A DNA stretch of 64,000 bases from Acanthochlamys bracteata (taxonomy: Eukaryota; Streptophyta; Magnoliopsida; Pandanales; Velloziaceae), in the NCBI GenBank assembly GCA_019914995.1, contig CM034143.1, positions 6,893,785 through 6,957,784 on the forward strand. Reading direction: 5' to 3'. The translations under genes were made by a program, and so were the position numbers. Shown in pieces: positions 10,887 to 20,995 of this stretch. Under the pieces are notes generated by a model, which worked only from the letters and a program-made list of their open reading frames with translations, made no database searches and was not told the origin of the DNA. Position 1 is the first letter of the stretch, and each line of letters begins with the position of its first letter.

Positions 10887-11984
10887 ATGAATGTGGAGAA
10901 GCTACAAAAGATGGCCAGTGCAGTTCGCACCGGTGGAAAGGGCAGCATGAGGAGGTAGTCGTAGTCTAATGCAAATTAAGAAATATTGTTCGTAATTCTG
11001 TGAGAAGATCTTCCTATGCCTCTCACCTTTTCCTTATTTTGTAAAACTCCAGGAAGAAGAAGGCAGTACACAAGACCACAACAACGGATGACAAAAGGCT
11101 CCAGACTACTTTAAAAAGAATTGGGGTGAACACTATTCCTGCTATAGAGGAGGTTAACATTTTTAAAGATGATCTTGTCATCCAGTTCATGAATCCTAAA
11201 GGTACTTGTTTGTGTGGTGTTTCTTTCTGTCAAATTCTAGTAAAATATTGCTTCATCTTATAAATGATTGTCATTTTCTATTTCAATTCCAGTGCAAGCT
11301 TCAATTGCGGCAAACACATGGGTGGTCAGTGGTGCTCCACAAACGAAAAGTAATATCTTTTACCCTCTCTTGCTATAGTTGATAAATCAATAGTTTCATT
11401 ACAAGGGGAAAACCATTGCAACTTATAATATAGTTTGCTATCTGTCATGAGTATTTTGTTTGAATGGTTCTAATTTTCATGATTTTCAATTTTTATGCAG
11501 AGCTTCAGGACCTGCTACCTGGACTCATCTCTCAGCTAGGTATGTAACTTCTGCCGAACAGTATCGATCGTAAAGAAGAAGAACAAAAAATAAGATAAAC
11601 GGATGCATCAGAATTGACCAGTATAGGAAGTTGCCCAATATGATTATAGTTGTTCTAATGATGGAATACTGCTTAAGTTGGTAGGATTATGGCAATAAAA
11701 TGTGTGCATATTGTGCAATCATTTTGTGCTGTGCTTATTCTTGTCCTGATAAAGGTTTTATCATTTCAGGCCCAGATAACTTGGAAAACCTTAAGAAGCT
11801 CACAGAGCAATTCCAGAAGCAAGGATTAGCTGCTGAAGGCAATGCACAGGGAGATGATGATGATGATGACGTCCCTGAGCTTGTGCCAGGAGAGACCTTT
11901 GAGGAAGCTGCTGAGGAGAAGAAACAGGCTGCACCTGCTGTTGACGAGAAGAATGAAGCCAATGCTGAGGAAAGGAAAAAGTAG
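10887..11984 (+). CDS. BTF3: Nascent polypeptide-associated complex subunit beta (BTF3)
   Basis: Five coding exons: 10887-10954, 11053-11201, 11293-11349, 11501-11539 and 11770-11984, in frame for 175 residues. It begins MNVEKLQKM, carries the basic ribosome-binding motif RRKKKAVHK, then the NAC domain ([44 protein letters not shown]), and ends in an acidic Glu/Ala-rich tail with [16 protein letters not shown]-beta pairs with NAC-alpha at the ribosome exit tunnel, shielding nascent chains and preventing wrong ER targeting; plant BTF3 has also been linked to transcription. Length and motif order are typical. The start codon follows the splice acceptor immediately. Confidence 0.96.
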
Positions 11985-14569
11985 AAGATCAAGAGAAACA
12001 GATCGAATTGAATTTTCTTTTCAAGTGAATGTTTTCTTATGCTTGTCTCTTTATTATGATATCCTAAAAAAGAAAGAACCTTGATTGGCATATATTATAA
12101 CTCCTAGTATTACATGCTTCTTGAACATTGACTTGATCGGGTTTGAATTTATTATTATTTGTTTCCATCAACCAAGTGTTAAAATTCATTGTGCTCTTGA
12201 TTGCTTACAACAATCTTCAACTTAAAATTGTTAGATTCCATTCTTTTCTTCGGGAACTTTCTCAGGAAATTTAAGACTTAGGATGCATTCTAGAAAGAAC
12301 TACTCATAGTAGGGTTCTTAAATGCATTGCTTCGCAGTTCGCAAAGGTTATCAGCATCATGACAGAATATGGCAACAAGGCATACATCAGGCCTCACTGG
12401 GCAGCCTGAAAGAGCGCATTTACCATAATTAAATTTAATACAATTAAAATATCTCTGACATGTTCCTTGATCAACTACAATCTTCACAGTAGACAGCAAT
12501 CCTGATGGCAGAGCTGGCAATTTACTACACATGAATGAGGCTAGCACTGCCATACGCAACGTCTCATATCAAGCCCAGTACTTGAAGTGTTGCTAATGTA
12601 CTAATAAAATACAATGATGCTTCTACGTGAAAGCACAGTGCTGCTCTACAAAACTCAGGAGGGCAATCATATGTTACATTTAATTCCCGACTATTACAGA
12701 AGCAAGAGTAGTATCCGCAACAATCACTTCACATCATGAACAAATGGAACTCAAAATCTTATGGTTCCCACTGAAGTGAATTATTGAGGACTTCTGAAGG
12801 ATAAGCTCAGCCGCCAATCTCCAAACTCATCAAGATTGCCTACCCTAAAAAAAGGTCAATGCATATCTTTATCCTGGCCCGACGAACCAACCAGGAATAA
12901 AAGAAGCAACTCCTGTAATGCACGCAACAGAATGATTGAGATGAGTCATATATAGAAGATTCAAGTAAATAAAGAAAACAATCTAAGCAATCATAATGAC
13001 ACTAAATATATTGTTACCATATCAATGCCTGGTCCATGAAAATACACTCAGGTGCATCCATACTGTCAGACATCTACAATGCTTCGAAAGTCTCTAATGT
13101 CTCTCTCAAATCTATTGGTTGAGCAATTTATACTTACAAGTATATACAAGATACAAAAACTCTACATCCATATAACCATGGCATAGGCGCATAGCTGATA
13201 CAGTGGTTCAGAGGACAACAATCTTGCCATCGAAGTCTGTTTCTCCAAGACCTACATCTGATTAGGTCAAAGTATAGGGGCAGTTGACACGAAAACAAGA
13301 GAAAGAGAAAGGTGAAAATACCATAAAATGGTTGGAAGAAGCAATAAAAGGAACTTCATCCAATATGGTTTGGAACTGTATTTAAAAAGAAGAGCAACTA
13401 GGTGATCCCTCTAAGACTGAGCCTGCGAGGATATTCAGTAGTACTATAGGCAGCTCCACCCAATCCATGTTGAAGCATTCATATGAATAGAATGCATTTC
13501 ATCTACTAAAAGCTCTTTACTGGCTAATAATTTCCAGATCTATATCTTGGTATCTGCTATACCATCCCTATCCATTTCTGTTTATCTTATCCTAACAATC
13601 TGTTCACTTTCTATCATAAGCACTAAACCTTGCCAAATAGCCTAATAACGTAATAGGCGAAAGTGGTCCAATAATTATAGGTAGGGTATGCAGCAGTGTT
13701 TGTCAAGGTTATTTCGAAAAACTGGAGATAGCACCTTATACTAGTAGTATACAAAATAGAGAAGAATGAAGTTATACATTTTCAGATGGAATCCAAGGCT
13801 CTACTATAGTAAGTAAATTAACCTTATCGTTTGAGAGCCTGATGGGCACCAGCAAATATGTCAAACCGATTTTATTAGCATATTAATACTGTATGCTATC
13901 AACTAGGCAAAGGTATTGACACCATATCTTTATGCAGCACAAAGAGCATGTCACTTGTGTTTCACATTGTATAGGAGGAAAAGGAGGAGATGATTCTACG
14001 CAGACAACTTACAAATTGGCGGAGGGATGTGCCATTAGAAGTGAAATTCTGTTTACAGCATCAAACATGGTAGGCCTTCCAGTTGAAGCGGTTAACATTT
14101 CGTTCAAACCTGAAAGAGAATACAGCAGCGTGCATCAATCAATGAAGGCCATTCAGCACAGCAAAGGGGTCATACATGGATGCGTAGGTAAAGGCATGAT
14201 TTCAATCATGTTGAAGACCTGTCATTACCTGCCTCTGATAAAATCAATATGCACATGATCCATTCTTGTTATTACGTCACATACTTGATTCAGTGCAGAA
14301 ACATCCCAAGGCTATGCTTTTGATAGAGCATTCACCTCTGTCATGTTCCACGTAACTTTGGCATTACATAAGTAGTTCTTACAGATTTCTACCATCTCTA
14401 CTTCATTGATTGATCGATCGATCCATTGACATAGAGAGAGGGAATAATATCTCCCTTAATGTAGAGGATCGTTCATAGATCCATATCACCTCTCATCTCA
14501 ACCATGGTAGGTTTATCTACAAATTTATTCTACATCCATTCACTTACATTTTAAAAAATTTTAAGCGCA
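11985..14569. other. Gene-poor 2.6 kb stretch
   Basis: Starts with the NAC-beta 3' UTR and ends with the 3' flank of the leftward serine-rich gene. Reading frames in between (for example 12290-12559 minus and 13932-14258 plus) show no domain, codon structure or splice pattern that I could support. It may hold unrecognised non-coding transcripts or worn transposons. Confidence 0.4.
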
Positions 14570-14872
14570 TCAACAGTGGCTGGCGGAGAATGAGTTAACA
14601 GGGGCGGTTGCCGGCTGGTGCGGCGGAGCGTTAGAGGAAGAGTGGCCGTGGGAGTTGGCACGGTGGAGGCGGCACTTGAAAGATCTAGAGTGGGTGGCCG
14701 GAGCGCAGACACACTTGGGAGCAGAAGAAGCAGCAGCAGTGCTGGAAGAGGAGTTGGTGGAGCAGGACCGCTGGAACGATTTGGGGGAGGAAGAGTGGTT
14801 GTGGTAAGGGTGGTCATGGTGTTGGAGTCGGAAGCTTTGCTCTTCAGAGAAATCAGCATACGTGGACGCCAT
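14570..14872 (-). CDS. Serine-rich small protein
   Basis: Encodes 100 residues starting MASTYADFSEEQSFRLQ. The middle is Ser-rich and is followed by the family signature CVCAPATHSRSFKCRLHR, then a His/Ser/Pro-rich end. Small plant 'serine-rich protein-related' proteins share this Cys-x-Cys-x-Pro-Thr/Ala-Thr-His ... Cys-Arg-Leu-His-Arg motif; no biochemical role is known. An in-frame ATG lies 13 codons upstream (14909-14911), but it falls in a predicted 5' UTR intron (acceptor at 14900-14901), and MAS is the usual start. The leader appears spliced: the donor CCG|GTGAGT at 15067 and acceptor TGCAG at 14900 bound a 168-nt intron. Confidence 0.85.
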   Translation of the reverse strand: MASTYADFSEEQSFRLQHHDHPYHNHSSSPKSFQRSCSTNSSSSTAAASSAPKCVCAPATHSRSFKCRLHRANSHGHSSSNAPPHQPATAPVNSFSASHC

Positions 14873-15151
14873 GGATGGACAGATCGAGCGATTGATTACC
14901 TGCATCCGCAATAGATGGATACAACAATGATAAGACTCAGCATGAAATTCAAGACGATAAAATTCTATTTAAGAAAAATATAGAAATCATAAAACAAATT
15001 TAAAAGAATATTGATGGACATTTCTGAGAATGTTTGTACAGAGAGAGAGAGAGAGCGGGAGACTCACCGGAGAGAAGAAGCAAAAGAGAGGATTGCTGCT
15101 TTGCTTTGAGCAGTGAGAGCGGCAAACTGCGTTTCACAACACGCTGCTCTC

Positions 15152-15160
15152 CTATTTATA
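15152..15160 (-). promoter_or_regulatory. TATA box of the serine-rich gene
   Basis: On the minus strand the sequence reads TATAAATAG, a near-perfect plant TATA box. It lies about 85 bp before the predicted leader donor (15067), leaving room for a start near 15125 and a short first exon. Confidence 0.6.
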
Positions 15161-15220
15161 TCCGTTTCCTATCAGAACGAAAGAAAGAGATGACTGCCCG
15201 CTCGGGCAGTGCGGGAAAGC

Positions 15221-15392
15221 AGGGCAGGGCAGCACCCAGATTTCTCCTTCCCGGTAGCCGTGGGACCCGCATCATCACCACCATTTACTTCGGCGTCTAT
15301 CCCCCACCCACGTCTCATCTTATCTCTTTCTTTACTATTATTATTATTTAGTATTTTATTAATTTCGATCGATCGAATGGATAAATTTCCCC
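15221..15392. repeat. Promoter-proximal segment, copy A of a direct repeat
   Basis: About 170 bp that recur in the same orientation at 18953-19085. Shared blocks include GCAGGGCAG, CTCCTTCCCGGT, CCACCATTTACTTCGGCGTC, TATCCCCCACCC and a final GAATGGATAA. This copy sits just upstream of the serine-rich gene's TATA box. Confidence 0.8.
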
Positions 15393-18300
15393 ACTACTTT
15401 AATATAATTTCCACTGTTTGTTGGATCTAGGATCTAGATGAATGGATTAGACTGTACCACTAGAAGCACGAGCGTTTCGACGTCTGCCATGCCATGGGTA
15501 GGTAGTGAGTTACCTGTTCAATCATTTTATTTCGTCTCGGCGAGCACTCCGCGGCTGGCTTTTAGCGTGCCCAATTACTTTCTGAATCCAATCGGTGATA
15601 AACCCAGCTTTGACCTCTTTGTTTAACAATCCAACTCCACGGATATTGTAGATTATTACTTGTTTCCCATTTTCGCTATGATGATCATATTAATCTACTG
15701 GTGATAACTATTGTGATGATTATTATGAGCGATATGACGATTATTAGTTTCTAATGAAATATGACATATTATTCTACGGTGCTATACTATTATATACAAG
15801 AAGTGTGGTTTTAGTCCTTTTCTACTCGAAAACGACATCCACACAATTTTTTGTTATTATTATTATTATTACTCTCTTTGACCCTACAATCATTATTACT
15901 AATCAATTACATTAAAACTAAAGAGGAAGAAGTAAGAAAGGAACGTGGCACCTTGCACTTATCGAAAATCCAAAGTGGGCGTAGAAGTTAGCTACCGGCC
16001 GCATTGCTTACTATCCAAATAAAATCAGCGTCACATCCTATATCTGACTTTTATAACAGAATGAATCTATGCATGAAACCTAATATGAAAATAATAGAAG
16101 GGCTCGATGAAAGGAAAGCCACCAACTAACTAATTCCACCCACAAAACTACTTTTGTTGGCAATCAAACTTTCTTAAACTGTTTCGTCTCTCTACTTTCT
16201 TGAAACCAGCCATCTTCAATGCATTATGAGTACCAACTCAAGCCAGACGCATGATATGGATACCAAACGAATCATCTGGAATAAAAGTAACGTTTGTCTT
16301 GCCAAGAGTCTAGCTCACAGCCTGTAAGACAACAGACCGCCCTGCAACTACCACCCAACTCCATGTGTCCAACAGTCCTTACTGTCCCCATCCCACAGGC
16401 ATGCACAAACAACATATATATCCTTCTCATTTCGCAGGATTTGCAATCTCCTCTCATACACATTACAACAGCAATATAGCGAATACTATGCCTGCACGAC
16501 ATTCATAAACAATAGCATATTAGATAAGATATTAATAAATCCAATGGAGATAAAAGATAAATGGTTCCCCGACGAAAGTGGGATACAGATATACTAGCAG
16601 AGAGCTCCGCATGTTAGATGTCTGTCGATGGACCATAATCGGCACTGACCACTCAACAGATAATAATAAGAATAATAATGCCAGAGAATGGAACAAAAAC
16701 CCAAAATGTAGAAACACAATATTCTACCTGTTGCAATATTGTGGCCGTTATCCTAGTAATCACTTAGACATGAGGGCATTTTATTTACCAGGTCTGTCGC
16801 AGTCCCTAGGATTTTTATTCAAGTTGCATCAGTAGAGTAGTGAACACTACATTTTAGTTAAGTATGAACTCACAAGTCTGCTTCTTACGAACCAAACAAT
16901 CACAAAAACATATAGAGACTCCTGAAGCATTTCTAGCAAGAAAAAGGCAAGTGGGTGTCAAAGAGCCTACCATCACTAGCCAGAGATGATTTGCCAAAGA
17001 ACCAGCTCTCATACGCACTAACTGATATTGTTTGAGCATAGCATAATTATGGTTATGATGCATTAAGACGATCTCTTTTCTCAATGCAAGTAAAGCAACT
17101 TATTAACCTCCTTAACTTTCAAAACTCTCCTACTAATTTATGGCCATCGAACTCCAGGCTTTAAAAGATTCAAGTTTTGAGTTGGCTTCAGGTTTCAATC
17201 AGCCTTTCACGAATATTGCAAAATTAAACACCAATATTCACCAATATTCATGACACCCATAATAGGGAATTATACCTGCCTGGAAGTAGATATAAAATAT
17301 TGCAATATCCTCAAATATATGCACTTGAAAGTACAAAGTATGTTCCTCTAACCTGTAAAGTCCTCCAATCAAACCATCAAAGGAATATGTGAATTTACTA
17401 ATCTGCCCTACACTCATTACAGTGGCACCTAACACTTGAAATTAACTTCCAAAATAACCATAACTATTGGATGTTGGCAAGAGCAAGTATAAAGCCACTT
17501 CACGCAAGATTATCAACAAGAAAAGCTAAAAAGTACATCCTGGTGGTCAGATTCTACTGAAGGATAACAAAAGTCATAGTTCTAAAAACCTAATGGTATC
17601 TGTCAAATAGCCTGCTTTCTCTTTTTGAAACTTGACCTACTACCCCTTTCTGAACTAGTCATAAATAATTTCAACTAATGCACGTAATGCATCTAACCTA
17701 TACTCATCCATGCTTAATAGTATAGGAAATATGAAACAGGAACATGTCTATCTGAAAAGCAGCTATCATTGAAACATGAATACCAACATCATACGGAAAA
17801 TTCAAAGCGGTAATAGGTAAGCTTGAGATTCATTTCACAACTTCTACGGATATCTCTGATCAGGAAACAAGAGTATCAGGCGCACAGACTAATCTAACAA
17901 GAGGCTGTCGCACCACCATAATACATTTGTTCAACAAAAGGCACAACATCATTACTAATATGCCATAAGGCTTTTATGGGAAATGTTATGCACTTAGGAC
18001 ACAGGTAGTCTAACTTCAACCTCTACATGATTTATCCTTCTCCATCTATATTATGAATTATAGATGCAAGTATTGAATGTATTAGGTTACATGAACGTAG
18101 CATGGAGAAAAAATACAATACTTTAAATAATTTAATATATTTTGATAAGATATATAAGATATTTAAAATTTTCTTTAATGAGATGAACTTATACCACATC
18201 AATAGATGTCTGAATTGCAAGAGTGTCTAATTTCTATTATTTGGAACACAATGCAAGGTATAGAAAGAGGCATGCAAACCAATGCTTCAAATACCATTAT

Positions 18301-18952
18301 TTTCATATAATATGAATATCACAAATCATAGAAACAACATAATAAGGATAATACTAAAAGGAAAAACACACAACTTGTATAAGCATGATAAGTTGGTATA
18401 ATCTAATAATAAAAACTTTGAACTCTTCCTTCGGCAACTGAATCAGAACATAGACTATGAGCCCATGCTAAAACTACCACCGACTGTAATTCGAGACCAT
18501 TTCATGCTATGGTGGGAAAAATCAACGCCTTCCTGAGAGAGAAATACAGACCAAACAGAACTATGCTTAACATAGCAGTCTAAAATAAAGGTTAAAACCG
18601 AATCAAATCAATGAATCGATATACCAAATAGATAGTAAATAATAGTGATTGCAATTGTTATACTACAAATAGGAATGCTAAATGTGGTCTGACTCACGTT
18701 AAAGAGATGCGTGGGATATAGAAATATGAGATCACATCATAAAGCATATCACTACCATAAAGTTAAAAACAATAAGAATGAAAAAACAGTTACTAATAGT
18801 ATTTGGATAGGATAATAGCAAAAACATACTAATTAAACATAAGTAGATGATTGAATTAAGGCCTTCTAACATATAGATTTCAAATTGCAACGATGATTAA
18901 TTCAAATGGTGAAACATCAATAAAACAATAAATACAGGGGACAAATGAGGCG
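15393..18952. other. Gene-poor 3.6 kb stretch
   Basis: AT-rich and without a supportable coding frame. It may be the downstream part of the leftward ASHR2 transcription unit, because a strong splice donor directly follows the ASHR2 stop codon. No transposon ends were recognised. Confidence 0.4.
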
Positions 18953-19085
18953 AGGCAGGGCAGCCCCCAGATTCTCTCCTTCCCGGTGGCCGTCAGAACC
19001 ACACCACCACCACCATTTACTTCGGCGTCTATCCCCCACCCCACTTCGATTAATAATATAAATCAATAGAATGGATAATTTTCTC
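18953..19085. repeat. Copy B of the duplicated promoter segment
   Basis: Direct repeat of 15221-15392, shorter in its AT-rich second half. It keeps the CCACCATTTACTTCGGCGTC and TATCCCCCACCC blocks and the terminal GAATGGATAA. No gene starts near it. Confidence 0.8.
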
Positions 19086-19560
19086 TGAAAGAACCAATAT
19101 GTTTTAACCACCATTACAAACATTTTGGAAATTGTTGATTTGGTAAATGTATAATCAATCACCATGGCCCCAAAGTTGAACACAAGAAGATTAAAGAGAC
19201 CAGAAGAACCCAAATTCCCAGTAGCATACATGTTTACAACTGAGAAGTTATCATTGCTGAAAATTATGTGCTGAGTATTAAACTTAACAAAGTATAGGTC
19301 ATAATTCTACAAAAGGGTTCCAAGGTGTTGGTGCTTCGATAAGAGAAGCTATCAAGAATATTTTAGTCATGAGAGTTAAAAAGTACTCATCTTCATAAAC
19401 AAAGCAGATGCAACACAAATTAGATATCAGAAGCGAGTAAATAGCACTACCTAATGCAATCATGTAGATATACCACAGAAAAGATATACCAGGTCAGATC
19501 TAAAAATCTGCACGGAAAGAGAACATCTGTGACAGAGACAATACTCACATTATGCTTTAG

Positions 19561-20721
19561 TCACTGATCTGTCATACTGCCATCACCCTCTCCAACAATG
19601 TCGTCCTGCTTCCTCAACAGACCACAGACATTACACTCCATCACATCCGACAGATAGCCCTGGGGTGACGGTGGCAATGGGGCCAAAGTGCCACCACAGT
19701 TCTCCCGGTCACAGACAAATCGCACAAAAAAGTAAGCATGTGGAAAGTCACTATCACCATCGTCCACTTCCTCCATCATACCTTCTCCTTCATTGCCATC
19801 TTCTTCTTCCATGGTATTGTCATTGTGCTCGTGTTCTTCACTATCCTTCCAATTCTTCTCAATCTCGCATCGATCACAGTGGCAGTCAAACCCATAGTCT
19901 TCCTGGAGTCGACACTGGCGCTCCTTGTAGTTCCAGTTAACAGGAAAATAGCTAATGCAGACCTCACGGCCAGCAGGAATGTCATGGATAGCGCGCACCA
20001 CAATGGCGGCGTTGCTACGAGGTTCACCACTAATCGGTGATTCGAGGTAGTCAAAGCGGCAAGCATTTGGGAGACAATCGTGATTGAAGAAGGAAGCCGT
20101 GGGGTAGATAGCATACGCCCTCACCTTCCTCTCCTTAAGGTCTCCATCGGCGGGGGGTTCCATGAGTCCAAAAGCGTTGCGGTTGTCAAAGGTGAGAAGT
20201 GCCGCAGCGAGATCAGTAGTGAAGGAGGAGATACCACATGGCGGCTGAGGTAGAGGTAAAGAAGACAACAGCGAGCAGATTGCTGCGGCATTGCTGCGGT
20301 CGTACTCGTTTGCTGCAGCAGCAGCTGGGGAGGAGAGCGAAATTAGGGTTTGGAAACCGGACGGGGGAAGAGAGAGAGCGGCAATGAGGAACTGAGCGGA
20401 GGAGAAGAAGAGATCGTCGCCAAGTTTCGAAGCGGGGAAAGATCGAAGGGCGGCGCAGAGGAAGGGAGAGTGAGCGGATTGACAAGGAGGTGAGCAGAAA
20501 TGGGACCTGCAGGAAGAATAACAGGAGACGGCAATGGAAGAGATGGAGCGGAAACAATGTGAGCAGCAGCGAGAGAGGGAAGAGCTAGCCGCAGGGTAGA
20601 GAAGAAGCGGGGTTTCTGATAAGATTACTTCCCCGGGTTTTATATCACGGCCGGCGATCAGACCGCGCCCACGACCAGGGATCTCTGCAGCAGTCACGAT
20701 CGCCGCCACCGCCTCCGACAT
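19561..20721 (-). CDS. ASHR2: SET-domain protein, ASHR2-like
   Basis: Intronless coding region for 386 residues, close to the ~400 expected for Arabidopsis ASHR2 (SDG39). The SET domain is split in the SMYD manner: an N-terminal GRGLIAGRDIKPGEVILSE, a Cys-rich insert (CCSHCF ... CYSSC ... CSPPC) resembling a MYND-type zinc site, then FFNHDCLPNACRFDY, GREVCISYFPVNW and a post-SET cluster CHCDRCEIE. The Asn-His and Tyr residues of the methyl-transfer site are present. An acidic Glu/Asp stretch separates this from a C-terminal Cys-pair segment (CDRENCGG ... CNVCG). It is expected to methylate lysines, but the substrate is unknown. On the minus strand GTGAGT follows 12 bases after the stop, suggesting a spliced 3' UTR. 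It is head-to-head with the SAM gene. Confidence 0.92.
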   Translation of the reverse strand: MSEAVAAIVTAAEIPGRGRGLIAGRDIKPGEVILSETPLLLYPAASSSLSRCCSHCFRSISSIAVSCYSSCRSHFCSPPCQSAHSPFLCAALRSFPASKLGDDLFFSSAQFLIAALSLPPSGFQTLISLSSPAAAAANEYDRSNAAAICSLLSSLPLPQPPCGISSFTTDLAAALLTFDNRNAFGLMEPPADGDLKERKVRAYAIYPTASFFNHDCLPNACRFDYLESPISGEPRSNAAIVVRAIHDIPAGREVCISYFPVNWNYKERQCRLQEDYGFDCHCDRCEIEKNWKDSEEHEHNDNTMEEEDGNEGEGMMEEVDDGDSDFPHAYFFVRFVCDRENCGGTLAPLPPSPQGYLSDVMECNVCGLLRKQDDIVGEGDGSMTDQ

Positions 20722-20995
20722 TGATACAAGAAAACGACACCTGTGCTTTCGCTCCTCCAGCTCTGAGACGATATTGACCAGTGGTCAGAGTAATGGCTTT
20801 ACTACCGGTAACTGGGTTTATGCTGTGGACCTTTTAGTAATAGCGTCTATATTAGTTGGGCTATTTTGGGCCAGGCTTTTGGAATTTTAGTAATAGCGTT
20901 TGTATGTTCTTCCCAGTTCGCCGCAAAATGAGGGGATCCTAGGGTTTCTTCTTCTGCTTATAAATTCTCTTCGTTGTAGTTCTAATTGGCCGCCG
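20722..20995. promoter_or_regulatory. Bidirectional promoter between ASHR2 and SAM gene
   Basis: Only 274 bp separate the two start codons. The centre holds two site II-type motifs, TTGGGCT (20856-20862) and TGGGCC (20867-20872). A direct repeat TTTTAGTAATAGCGT occurs twice (about 20832 and 20886). No TATA box stands out, as is common for shared housekeeping promoters. Confidence 0.6.

Noticed and set aside
12290-12559. 89-codon minus-strand frame with many cysteines
   Set aside because: No recognisable Cys spacing, no signal peptide, no domain, and located in 3' flanking DNA; treated as chance.
13932-14258. 108-codon plus-strand frame
   Set aside because: No domain, no splice context, and composition like surrounding non-coding DNA.
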